The translations under genes and the position numbers were made by a program. This document shows, piece after piece, positions 16,732 through 25,221 of a stretch of 64,000 bases of DNA. The notes under the pieces were generated by a model. That model was not told the DNA's origin. It did no database searches and saw only the letters and a list, made by a program, of their open reading frames with translations. Numbering within the stretch: the first letter of the stretch is position 1; each line of letters starts with the position of its first letter. The DNA is from an uncultured Bacteroidales bacterium (GTDB taxonomy: Bacteria; Bacteroidota; Bacteroidia; Bacteroidales; UBA932), in contig CAMYAE010000005.1 of NCBI GenBank assembly GCA_947253655.1, positions 44,166 to 108,165 on the forward strand. Reading direction: 5' to 3'.

Positions 16732-18369
16732 ATGTCAAAACCGATAATTTACCAGATACTTCCCCGGCTCTGGGGCAACACAGTTGAAAATCCTGTCAAA
16801 AACGGAGATATAGGCCGTAACGGAACAGGCAAATTCGAAAATATAGACACCGCGACCCTTGCATATCTTAAGGATATGGGCATATCCCATATCTGGTTTA
16901 CCGGGATTATAAGGCACGCTACAGCATGCAACGCCTCCGGCTGTGAAACCTCTTCGCCGGACTGGATAAAAGGCAAAGCCGGCTCTCCGTATGCGATAAC
17001 GGATTATTTTGATGTCAACCCCTATCTTGCCGCAAATCCGGAAAACAGAATGGAAGAGTTCTGCGATATGATAGATCGTACTCATTCCGCCGGTCTTAAA
17101 GCCATTATCGATTTTGTCCCGAATCATGTTGCCAGAGACTATGGCAGGTTTTCTCCCAAACCGATAATTGACGGGCGGGACGCTAACGGGCATCCTGTAC
17201 TCGGTATCTTGGATGATAAAAACCAGTTGTGGACCGAGACCAATGATTTCTTCTACTATCCGGGACAAGCCCTGAAACTTCCGGTTGCAAGACAGAAATA
17301 TGAGGAAATTCCGGCTATGGCCTCCGGGAATGCCTATACCCCTGAGCCGACAGCTAACGATTGGTATGATACCATAAAGCTAAATTATTGCGACAACCAT
17401 ACACAGACTTGGGACAAGATGTACGAGGCCGTACGGTTTTGGGCACAGCAAGGCATTGACGGTTTCAGATGCGATATGGTGGAGCTTGTGCCAAAACCTT
17501 TCCTCAAATGGATGATAAAGCGTATCAAAGAGGAATTTCCCGACATCATTTTTATTGCCGAGGTCTATCAGAAAGCCTCTTACAGGACTTATGTCAAGGA
17601 TGTAGGTTTTGATTATCTGTACGACAAGTCCGGGCTGTATGATGCACTGCACGACATCGTCAGAAAAAATGTGGATGACAGCTGGGAGCCGGTGGAAGCC
17701 TGGCAATCGACAAGGAGGATAACTTGGAATTGGCAGGCTCTCGGTGACTTGCAGCCCTATATGCTGAATTTTCTGGAAAACCACGATGAGGTGCGTTTTG
17801 CATCGGATTTCTTAGGGAAAAATGCTGCCAACTCAATCCCGGCTCTTTATGTTTCCTTGTTCTTCAACACATCTCCATTCATGTTGTATTTCGGCCAGGA
17901 GGTGGGGGAGAGAGGAATGGACGAGGAGGGCTTCTGCGGCCTTAACGGGAGGACATCGATTTTTGACTGGTGGAGCGTGGGAAGCTTAAGACGTCTCTAC
18001 AATACAATACACGGCAAGGACGAGCTGTCGGATTTGGAAAAGTCAATATGGAACGAATACAGGCAGGCCATTGCTTTTGCTGCATCGGAACGTGCCGTCA
18101 ATTCCGGGGACACTTACGACCTGTGCTATTGCAATGTCTCTTCGGACGGCTTTGATAAAGACAGGCATTTCGCGTTTCTGCGAGATTACGAGGATGACAC
18201 ATGGCTCTTTGTAGCGAACTTCTCGGCAAGGGCTTCGGACATAATTATAACAATACCTGAACATGCTTTCGAATGGTTAGGCCTTGCCCAGACTTCGGAA
18301 TTGAACAAGGACACGCCTATAAAGATTCACGTGGATGCAATGAGCGGTACAAAGCTGCGTATTTCATAG
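16732..18369 (+). CDS. Cytoplasmic GH13 (alpha-amylase family) glycoside hydrolase
   Basis: Alpha-glucan-acting enzyme, 545 residues, without a signal peptide and therefore probably intracellular. The four GH13 conserved regions are present: DFVPNHV, GFRCDMVEL with the nucleophile Asp248, FIAEVYQ with the acid/base Glu277, and ENHDEVRFAS with the third carboxylate Asp352. The C-terminal part is a beta domain (FVANFSARASDIIITIP). Substrate (glycogen, maltodextrin or a disaccharide) cannot be read from the sequence. It follows the PPi-phosphofructokinase gene, which fits use of storage glucan for glycolysis, but a shared transcript is uncertain. Confidence 0.9.
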   Translation: MSKPIIYQILPRLWGNTVENPVKNGDIGRNGTGKFENIDTATLAYLKDMGISHIWFTGIIRHATACNASGCETSSPDWIKGKAGSPYAITDYFDVNPYLAANPENRMEEFCDMIDRTHSAGLKAIIDFVPNHVARDYGRFSPKPIIDGRDANGHPVLGILDDKNQLWTETNDFFYYPGQALKLPVARQKYEEIPAMASGNAYTPEPTANDWYDTIKLNYCDNHTQTWDKMYEAVRFWAQQGIDGFRCDMVELVPKPFLKWMIKRIKEEFPDIIFIAEVYQKASYRTYVKDVGFDYLYDKSGLYDALHDIVRKNVDDSWEPVEAWQSTRRITWNWQALGDLQPYMLNFLENHDEVRFASDFLGKNAANSIPALYVSLFFNTSPFMLYFGQEVGERGMDEEGFCGLNGRTSIFDWWSVGSLRRLYNTIHGKDELSDLEKSIWNEYRQAIAFAASERAVNSGDTYDLCYCNVSSDGFDKDRHFAFLRDYEDDTWLFVANFSARASDIIITIPEHAFEWLGLAQTSELNKDTPIKIHVDAMSGTKLRIS

Positions 18370-18397
18370 GGAGAATTCAGGACTCCGGACGAGTACG

Positions 18398-19141
18398 CTA
18401 TCGTCCTCGCCTTCTGAACTCAGCTACTGTGATTGCCGTCGCTACTGCTGCATTAAGCGACTCAGAGCCGGTGTTTCCGTCAGGATAAGGAGGAATATAC
18501 AGCCTTGAACCGACTTTCTTTTCCATTTTAGCAGATATGCCATTGGCCTCATTTCCTATTACTACCACGACCGGAGCCTTATCCCCTGTCTGCAAATCGG
18601 TATCATAGATATTGTCGCCGTCCAAAAATGTCCCGTACACAATTCCTCCGGAATTTATTGCAAGATCCGCAAAACGCTCCAGATTGGCATAGGCGAAGCG
18701 GACTCTGAAAATTGCCCCCATAGTGGACTGGACAGTCTTGGGATTATACAAATCCACGGTGTCAGGAGTTGCGAATATACCGTCTATGCCGAACCAGTCT
18801 GCAATTCTGAGTATTGTGCCCAAATTGCCGGGATCTCTGATAGAATCCAATGCGAGATATAGGCCTTTGGCCGGACGGGCCACTTGGGCCTCATCAGTTT
18901 CGTCCTGCGACGGCTTTTTCACTACGGCCAATACCGGCGAGGGGGTAGACAGCAGGCTTATCTTTTTCATCATTTCCTCACCTATTTCAGAGCTGCGGTA
19001 TATTTTCTCTACATGGAAACCGGACTTCATGGCTTCTGCGACCAATTTATCGCCCTCAACCGTAAAAAGTCCCAAAGAGTCCCTGAATTTTTTCATAGAC
19101 AAGGACCTGACAAGTTTTATTTCGCTGTTTGATATGCCCAT
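18398..19141 (-). CDS. TrmH/SpoU-family RNA 2'-O-methyltransferase
   Basis: SAM-dependent methyltransferase of the SPOUT class acting on tRNA or rRNA. The substrate-binding N-terminal part (residues about 10-70) precedes the SpoU motifs: ALDSIRDPGNLGTILRIADW, then VVVIGNEANGIS and the knot region IPPYPDGNTGSESLNAAVA. I start it at the ATG at 19141 (247 residues) because the TAAGTTTG promoter box at 19160-19167 covers the alternative TTG start at 19162. It is divergent from tamL. The target nucleotide is unknown. Confidence 0.9.
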   Translation of the reverse strand: MGISNSEIKLVRSLSMKKFRDSLGLFTVEGDKLVAEAMKSGFHVEKIYRSSEIGEEMMKKISLLSTPSPVLAVVKKPSQDETDEAQVARPAKGLYLALDSIRDPGNLGTILRIADWFGIDGIFATPDTVDLYNPKTVQSTMGAIFRVRFAYANLERFADLAINSGGIVYGTFLDGDNIYDTDLQTGDKAPVVVVIGNEANGISAKMEKKVGSRLYIPPYPDGNTGSESLNAAVATAITVAEFRRRGR

Positions 19142-19159
19142 CGCATTTTTGTTGTCTTG

Positions 19160-19167
19160 CAAACTTA
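19160..19167 (-). promoter_or_regulatory. -7 promoter element for the trmH-family gene
   Basis: TAAGTTTG on the minus strand. Transcription would begin around 19155, so the TTG at 19162 would be untranscribed and the ATG at 19141 is favoured. Confidence 0.5.
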
Positions 19168-19236
19168 CGGAAAATCTTTCGTTTTTATGCCCGACAGGTT
19201 AAAAATCGGTTATAATTGTCAGAGCATGCAGAAAAA

Positions 19237-19268
19237 TTTGAGAATGTCGCCTTAAAAAGATAAATTTG
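19237..19268 (+). promoter_or_regulatory. Full consensus promoter for tamL
   Basis: TTTG (19237-19240), 20 bases, TAAATTTG (19261-19268): a complete match to the Bacteroidota consensus. The tamL ATG is at 19279, so the leader would be only a few bases long. Confidence 0.7.
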
Positions 19269-19278
19269 TAAGATAGGA

Positions 19279-21462
19279 ATGAGCAGGATATTTTCATATA
19301 TATTCATAGTTGCGGCAATTTTGTTTGCCGTTGTTTCTTGCAGCACGACAAGGGTCCTGGCAGACGGCCAGTACAGGCTTGCCGAAAACACTATTGAGGT
19401 TGAAAAAGGCGGTAAACTCAAAACCAACCGGCTCATGCCATACGTCAAGCAGAAAGCCAAGAGCTGGAGCCCGATGATGTGTGTCTACAACTGGTCCGGA
19501 AGAAAGGAGACAGGGACATGGAATAGATTTGTAAGGAAAATAGGCATAGCTCCCGTAATATACGATCCGGATATGGTTGCTCCTTCTGTTGAAAATATCA
19601 AGCGACATCTGGAGTATATCGGCTATTACAATTCGACAGTTGATTCAAAGGTGGAGGTGAAGCGTCGCAAAGTAAAGGTAATATATACGATAAAGCCGGG
19701 AAGACGCTATCCCATAGATAAGCTTGATTTCTCAGTGTCTCAGGACAATCCGGAATTCGCAAAGGATTTTTACAGACATATATCCGAAGTCGGAATACGT
19801 CAGGGAGACTATCTGTCGGAAGCTGCCCTTGAGGCCGAGATTGCAAGGTCTTCAGCCGCCATGCGAAGCCTTGGCTACTACGGCTTTTCAAAGAACTATT
19901 ATTCCTTTGAAGCCGACACCCTCACCAAGCCGGGATTTGCAATATTGGAAATGAAGGTGAACAACTATACGAGGAATGAATCGCCGGAGGATGCCGTAAC
20001 TTTCAGGAAATACACTTTCGGTGATGTGGATATAACCTATCCTGCAAACCTCAAAATAAGGAATAATGTTCTGTATCATCTGAATTCCATAACACCGGGC
20101 ATCCAATATAGTGAGGTTGCCGTGAACAATACCTATAACCGCCTGTCAGCACTGAGGATGTTCAGCAGTGTGAATATAGAATTGAGCGATGACAAATCCG
20201 ACAAGATATATACGAAAATAAGTCTTACACCGTCGAAGTTACAGGGCTTCAAGCTGAATATGGAGGCTTCCTCCAATTCCTCCGGCCTTTTAGGACTGTC
20301 TCCGGAGGTGTCTTTCTATCATAAGAATATATTTCATGGAGGAGAGTGGCTTAACTTAGGATTTAAAGGCAATTTCCAGTTCAAGCCGAACACCAATATA
20401 CGTTCCACTGAATTCGGGGTCTCCGCAGGGCTAAGCCTGCCCAAATTCGTGTTTTTGCCTTACAGCCTGTTCAAGAAAGCCATTCCGCGTACTGACATCA
20501 AAGCTTCATATAATTACCAGAATCGGCCTGAATATCGTAGGAATATCATATCAACATCTTTCGGCTATGCCGGAGTCCATAAGAAACTGTATTATCAGGT
20601 ATATCCTATCCAGCTGAATATAGTTCATCTGTTCAAAATCGACGGAAATTTCTATTCCTCTTTGGAGAAAAACCCTTTTATGAGGAATGCCTATCAGGAC
20701 CACTTTGACTTGGGCTTAGGCGGACAGTTATATTACACCACAAATGCAAGTCCGAACCCGAAGACCACCTATCACTATGTCGCCCTGCAATTCAATGTGG
20801 CCGGAAATGCACTTAGTGCCTTTAAGCCATTAATGGGGAAAGATGAGTTCGGATCGGGAATGATATGGAACACACCATATTCCCAATATGTCAGGGGAGA
20901 ACTGATGTTGGGCAGGACATGGAGGTTCGGCAAGGAGGACAAGCATTCTTTCGCCACAAGGATTGTGGCAGGAGCCGGCTATGCCTACGGCAATTCGACC
21001 GTTTTGCCGTTTGAGCAACATTTCTATGTCGGAGGAGCAAACAGCCTTAGGGGCTGGCAGGCAAGGGGAGTGGGACCGGGACTTTCCAAAAGGGATACTA
21101 CATTCGTTATACCTAACCAGACAGGAGATATGAGGCTTGAAGCCAATATGGAATATCGTTACCCCCTGTTCTGGAAAGTGGAAGGGGCTGCTTTCATAGA
21201 TTTAGGCAATGTATGGACACTTAAAAAAGGTACCGAATCGGACAGCGAAAAGGCTCGTATCTCTCAAAACACACTTTGGGAGGGTCTTGCGGCTGACTGG
21301 GGCTTGGGAATAAGACTTGATCTGAACTTCATCCTGCTTCGTCTGGATTTCGGCTTTCAGATGTATGATCCATCGGAAGGTGCAGGAGACCGTTGGCAAG
21401 GTCCTAAAAATTGGTTTTCAGGCAAAAACGCCTTTCATTTCGGTGTAGGCTATCCTTTCTGA
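19279..21462 (+). CDS. tamL: TamL-type BamA/TamA-family outer-membrane lipoprotein
   Basis: An Omp85-superfamily protein of 727 residues. The N terminus is a lipoprotein signal with lipobox VVSC (Cys21), the feature that separates Bacteroidota TamL from proteobacterial TamA. POTRA-like repeats follow (VKVIYTIKPGRRYPIDKLDF, TFGDVDITYPANLKI), then the surface-antigen barrel from about residue 340 with the conserved FYVGGANSLRGWQARGVGP segment and a C-terminal strand ending GVGYPF. TamL is thought to pair with TamB in exporting envelope proteins; no tamB is in this window. Its 3' end overlaps the convergent rarA by 13 bases. Confidence 0.92.
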   Translation: MSRIFSYIFIVAAILFAVVSCSTTRVLADGQYRLAENTIEVEKGGKLKTNRLMPYVKQKAKSWSPMMCVYNWSGRKETGTWNRFVRKIGIAPVIYDPDMVAPSVENIKRHLEYIGYYNSTVDSKVEVKRRKVKVIYTIKPGRRYPIDKLDFSVSQDNPEFAKDFYRHISEVGIRQGDYLSEAALEAEIARSSAAMRSLGYYGFSKNYYSFEADTLTKPGFAILEMKVNNYTRNESPEDAVTFRKYTFGDVDITYPANLKIRNNVLYHLNSITPGIQYSEVAVNNTYNRLSALRMFSSVNIELSDDKSDKIYTKISLTPSKLQGFKLNMEASSNSSGLLGLSPEVSFYHKNIFHGGEWLNLGFKGNFQFKPNTNIRSTEFGVSAGLSLPKFVFLPYSLFKKAIPRTDIKASYNYQNRPEYRRNIISTSFGYAGVHKKLYYQVYPIQLNIVHLFKIDGNFYSSLEKNPFMRNAYQDHFDLGLGGQLYYTTNASPNPKTTYHYVALQFNVAGNALSAFKPLMGKDEFGSGMIWNTPYSQYVRGELMLGRTWRFGKEDKHSFATRIVAGAGYAYGNSTVLPFEQHFYVGGANSLRGWQARGVGPGLSKRDTTFVIPNQTGDMRLEANMEYRYPLFWKVEGAAFIDLGNVWTLKKGTESDSEKARISQNTLWEGLAADWGLGIRLDLNFILLRLDFGFQMYDPSEGAGDRWQGPKNWFSGKNAFHFGVGYPF

Positions 21463-22784
21463 TTTTTCTTTTCCGCATTTCCGTAATACTTTGGCCAACA
21501 GCTCTTGAGGTAAGATTTAAGGGCATTTTCATGGCTGTTGTCAGCAGGCTCATAAAAGACGTTTCCCTCCAATCCTTCGGGCATAAATTCCAAATCGACG
21601 AAATGACCGGGATAGTCGTGGGCATATCTGTAACCGTCACCGTAGCCTAACTCGTCCATTAGCTTAGTCGGGGCATTCCTCAAATACAGTGGCACCTGAG
21701 CGCTTTGTGTCTGTCCGGCCACCTCAAGGGCCTTGTTTACAGCCATATATGCGGAATTGCTTTTAGGCGAGCATGCAAGATATATCGCAGTTTCAGACAA
21801 AGGAATTCTGGCTTCGGGCATACCGATATTGTGTACAATTCTGAAACAAGAATCCGCCAAAAGCAATGCGTTGGGATTGGCAAGACCTATGTCCTCAGCA
21901 GCAAGAATGCAGAGCCGGCGAGCAATGAAAAGCGGATCCTCGCCCCCGTCCAGCATCCGTGCAAGATAATACACGGCGGCATTCGGATCCGAACCCCTAA
22001 CGCTTTTTATGAATGCCGATATGATGTCGTAATGCAGCTCTCCGCCTTTGTCATATCTTATTGCATTCTTTTTAAGGGTAAATACCACCTTATCGTTATT
22101 CAGGATAATGCTTCCGTTCTTGTCTGACGAGTCTATAATCAGTTCGAGTATATTCAACAGCTTGCGTGCATCCCCTCCGGAATACCTGAACAGGGCATCA
22201 GTCTCCTCGACCTCGATATTCAGGTTTCTAAGGATTTCGTCTTCTTGCAGTGCTCTGTCCAACAGCACTTTAAGGTCGGAGGCTTCCAGAGGTTCAAGCA
22301 CGAAAACCTGGCAGCGTGAAAGCAAAGGATTAATCACTTCAAAGGAGGGATTCTCGGTCGTTGCACCTATAAGGACGATCGTGCCGTCTTCAACCGCACT
22401 GAGCAAGGCGTCTTGCTGCGATTTGCTGAAACGGTGAATCTCATCTATAAAAAGAATAGGAGAAGCCTTTGTCCCGTTGAAGACCGATACTTTATCCTCT
22501 TTTGACCGCTCTATGATTTCACGCACCTCCTTGACTCCGGCATTGACTGCGGAAAGGGTGTGGAATTCCCTTTCTGTCATTTCGGCCACAATCCTTGCAA
22601 GAGTGGTCTTACCGACACCCGGCGGCCCCCAGAGTATGAACGAGGTCATATTGCCGGAAGAAATCATGTTCCTTAGCACGCAGCCGTCGCCTACAAGATG
22701 TTTCTGCCCGACGTATTCATTAAGGTTACGGGGCCTCATCCTCTCCGGGAGAGGTGGGAGCATCTTGTTTTGCACGTCCATCAA
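21450..22784 (-). CDS. rarA: Replication-associated recombination protein A (AAA+ ATPase)
   Basis: Clamp-loader-like ATPase (MgsA/RarA, related to eukaryotic WRNIP1) acting at stalled forks. It has Walker A GPPGVGKT (residues 53-60), Walker B FIDEIHRFSK, sensor 1 GATTENPSFEV, and the C-terminal helical tetramerisation domain with GSDPNAAVYYLARMLDGGEDP. The length of 444 residues is typical. The start could also be the Met one residue in. It overlaps the upstream acetyltransferase-like gene by 4 bases, giving a two-gene unit. Confidence 0.95.
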   Translation of the reverse strand: MMDVQNKMLPPLPERMRPRNLNEYVGQKHLVGDGCVLRNMISSGNMTSFILWGPPGVGKTTLARIVAEMTEREFHTLSAVNAGVKEVREIIERSKEDKVSVFNGTKASPILFIDEIHRFSKSQQDALLSAVEDGTIVLIGATTENPSFEVINPLLSRCQVFVLEPLEASDLKVLLDRALQEDEILRNLNIEVEETDALFRYSGGDARKLLNILELIIDSSDKNGSIILNNDKVVFTLKKNAIRYDKGGELHYDIISAFIKSVRGSDPNAAVYYLARMLDGGEDPLFIARRLCILAAEDIGLANPNALLLADSCFRIVHNIGMPEARIPLSETAIYLACSPKSNSAYMAVNKALEVAGQTQSAQVPLYLRNAPTKLMDELGYGDGYRYAHDYPGHFVDLEFMPEGLEGNVFYEPADNSHENALKSYLKSCWPKYYGNAEKKNQKG

Positions 22785-23911
22785 ATATCCTTATATACTA
22801 CGCGCCTGCGTTTTTTCTGTTCAAATTCGAAATTGTCCCAGGGGGACTGTATCATGAAATTGGTTTCAAGTTCGGCATTGCTTTCGCCGTATTTGAAGCC
22901 GGCTTTGTTGTAACGCGGAATCAGGTCGTTGAATATAAGCGCCAAAAGGCCGTGGTTGCGGTATTCCGCCTTTACCCCTATAAGCAGCAGTTCAACGCAG
23001 TCCTCATGTTTGAAATACAATGACTTGATAATATGGTACCAGCCGAAAGGAAACAGTTTCCCGCGACATTTGCGCAGAGCATTGACTATGCTCGGCATGC
23101 TAAGTCCGAAAGCCACTATATTCTTGTTTTTATCCTCGACTAAGGTGATGTATTTCAAGTCAATAAGGCCTAAATAGAAATTGACGTATTTGTCTATCAT
23201 CTCTTCCGTAAGCTGGGTGAAATTGTAAAGATTCTTGTAGGTCTCGTTTACAAGGGCAAAAATCTTGTGCCCCAACTTTTCTTTACGGATTTCTCTACGT
23301 GTTATTTTCCTGACCCTGACACCGTATTTCTCAGGGATGATTTTTGCAAGCCGTTCGATTCGTTCCGGCACGCTGTCCGGAATGAAGATCTTATATTCAA
23401 GCCAGTCAATCTCTTTACGGAAGCCGAGCGCCTCCATGTGTTTCGGATAATAAGGATAATTGTAGAGGAGCACCATGGTGCACATTTCCTCAAATCCCTC
23501 GACAAGCATGCCCTCCGGGTCAAAATCGGTAAAGCCCAAAGGACCTACTATCTTTTCCATGCCTTTAGCTTTCCCATATTCTATCACCTTGTCGATCAGG
23601 GCTTTTGAGACTTCCAAGTCGTCTATATAGTCGATCCAGCCGAACCGGACTTCCTTATGATTCCATTTTTTGTTGGCCTTATGGTTGACAATTGCCGCCA
23701 CCCGGCCGGCAAGTTTTCCGTCTTTGTAGGCGAGGTATAATGCAGCTTCCGAAAATTCAAAAGCCGGATTCTTCTTCGGGTCGAGGGTGGATAGTTCATC
23801 CATGGATAATTTAGGAACATAGTATTTGGAATCCTTATACAGAGTATTCGGAAATTCCACAAAGTCCCTAAGCTGTTTTCTGTTTTTTACCTGGATCAGT
23901 TCTACTGACAT
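22781..23911 (-). CDS. GNAT acetyltransferase-like protein, function unknown
   Basis: A 376-residue conserved protein that I recognise only as N-acetyltransferase-like. Residues about 20-110 look like an incomplete acyltransferase fold (FEFSEAALYLAYKDGKLAGRVAAIVN), and the second half has a GNAT-like segment (CVELLLIGVKAEYRNHGLLALIFNDL) where a CoA-binding loop is expected. GPLGFTDFDPEGMLVEGFE is a striking internal motif. I start it at the ATG at 23911: the longer frame from 23962 would begin upstream of the TAACTTTG promoter box at 23941-23948. It is followed by rarA with a 4-base overlap. Substrate unknown. Confidence 0.7.
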   Translation of the reverse strand: MSVELIQVKNRKQLRDFVEFPNTLYKDSKYYVPKLSMDELSTLDPKKNPAFEFSEAALYLAYKDGKLAGRVAAIVNHKANKKWNHKEVRFGWIDYIDDLEVSKALIDKVIEYGKAKGMEKIVGPLGFTDFDPEGMLVEGFEEMCTMVLLYNYPYYPKHMEALGFRKEIDWLEYKIFIPDSVPERIERLAKIIPEKYGVRVRKITRREIRKEKLGHKIFALVNETYKNLYNFTQLTEEMIDKYVNFYLGLIDLKYITLVEDKNKNIVAFGLSMPSIVNALRKCRGKLFPFGWYHIIKSLYFKHEDCVELLLIGVKAEYRNHGLLALIFNDLIPRYNKAGFKYGESNAELETNFMIQSPWDNFEFEQKKRRRVVYKDI

Positions 23912-23940
23912 AATATCCGGTTGAGGTTTATTGTAACCTG

Positions 23941-23948
23941 CAAAGTTA
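23941..23948 (-). promoter_or_regulatory. -7 promoter element for the acetyltransferase-like/rarA unit
   Basis: TAACTTTG on the minus strand, 29 bases before the ATG at 23911. It lies inside the longer reading frame and so supports the shorter start. Confidence 0.5.
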
Positions 23949-23998
23949 GTTATATTTAACACATCTGCAACAGAGAGGGCAAATAATAATATATAAAC

Positions 23999-24033
23999 GG
24001 TGGCGTGTCCTTGCCATATAGCGACACGCCACC
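23999..24033 (-). terminator. Terminator of the cytochrome bd operon
   Basis: Perfect 11-base-pair stem GGTGGCGTGTC / GACACGCCACC with a 13-base loop, about 40 bases past the cydB stop. On the minus strand it is followed by GTTTATATATTATTATTT, a U-rich tail. Confidence 0.75.
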
Positions 24034-24075
24034 GAGATAAGACAGGATTGCCATTAAGGCAAAACTCCTTTATAA

Positions 24076-25218
24076 TTAATATTTTATGCCGTTATCCTTG
24101 ATTTCTTCCTCGGAAATCTTCTTCTTGTCCATCTGATGCCAGGCGTAGACTATATATGCCAGGACAAAAGGAATTGCCAACGATACGAAGAACATGCTCT
24201 TGAGAGTAAACTCACTGGACGAGCTGTTGCGTATAGTAAGGGAACTTTGAAGATCGGTATATGAAGGGTAATATGCAGTGCCGTTATAGCCGGCAATGAA
24301 GAATACGGCGAGAACTACCAGGACAGTCCCGAAGCCTGCCGGCCAAATACCGTATCTTGATTTGGTGAATGCCCCCATGTACAGGCCTGAAAGCACTGCC
24401 ACAACTCCGGCCAGCAGCATTATAAGCACTATCGGCATTTGAAGCAGGTTATGCAGGTATTTGAATTTCTCCATACTTACTGTCCCGTCCTCGGCTACTG
24501 CAAAGCCTTCCTTTGTAAGGATAAGAGCCAGGAATGTTAGCACTGCAACAAGGAAGAAGATGCTGATAATCTTAATGGTACAGCGCATTCTCCTGTCCAG
24601 GTCGGCATCATTCACGTTGTTGACAATATACAGTGCGCCTAAGAGGACGTCAAGGAAGAGTATTGACAGGCCAAGGCTAAGGCAAATAGGCTGCGTAAGG
24701 GCTTCAAGTCCATGCCAGGAGTTCCCCCATGTACTTATTATGCTTGAATGTCCGTCACCGAGAATGGCATTTTTGTTTACGATGAAATCCGAGCCGGTGA
24801 AGAAGGTGCCGACAGCGGCCCCGACAATAAGCGGTGCAAGTATTCCGTTGATTACCAGGAAAATCCTGAAAGCTCTGCTACCTAAAATATTGTGCTTCTT
24901 GTTTTGGAATTCATAAGATACCGCCTGGAACACAAATGTGATCAGCAGTATTATCCATACCCAATATGCACCGCCGAAGCTTGTGCTGTAGAATAGAGGG
25001 AAGGAGGCGAAAAATCCCGCTCCGAAAGTCACCAAAGTCGTGAATGCAAGTTCCCATTTCCGACCCGTAGAATTGACAATCATCCGTTTCTGATTGTCGC
25101 TCAACCCCTTGATTGAAAGGAGAGCATTGCCGCCCTGGACGAACATCAGGAAGACCAGAAGTCCGCCAAGCAATGAAATTAAGAACCACCAATAGTTCTG
25201 AAGGAAAATATATGACAT
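24076..25218 (-). CDS. cydB: Cytochrome bd quinol oxidase subunit II
   Basis: Second core subunit of the high-affinity cytochrome bd oxidase, which reduces oxygen to water with quinol electrons. It is a 380-residue polytopic membrane protein; the N-terminal helix (LQNYWWFLISLLGGLLVFLMFVQGG) is the usual start of the family, and WVWIILLITFVFQAVSYEF matches the second conserved region. It lies 3 bases downstream of cydA and ends 42 bases before a strong terminator. Confidence 0.95.
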   Translation of the reverse strand: MSYIFLQNYWWFLISLLGGLLVFLMFVQGGNALLSIKGLSDNQKRMIVNSTGRKWELAFTTLVTFGAGFFASFPLFYSTSFGGAYWVWIILLITFVFQAVSYEFQNKKHNILGSRAFRIFLVINGILAPLIVGAAVGTFFTGSDFIVNKNAILGDGHSSIISTWGNSWHGLEALTQPICLSLGLSILFLDVLLGALYIVNNVNDADLDRRMRCTIKIISIFFLVAVLTFLALILTKEGFAVAEDGTVSMEKFKYLHNLLQMPIVLIMLLAGVVAVLSGLYMGAFTKSRYGIWPAGFGTVLVVLAVFFIAGYNGTAYYPSYTDLQSSLTIRNSSSSEFTLKSMFFVSLAIPFVLAYIVYAWHQMDKKKISEEEIKDNGIKY

Positions 25219-25221
25219 AAC

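Noticed and set aside
23999..24033. Inverted repeat as a transposon end
   Set aside because: A single hairpin, no transposase or target duplication; it fits a terminator for cydB.
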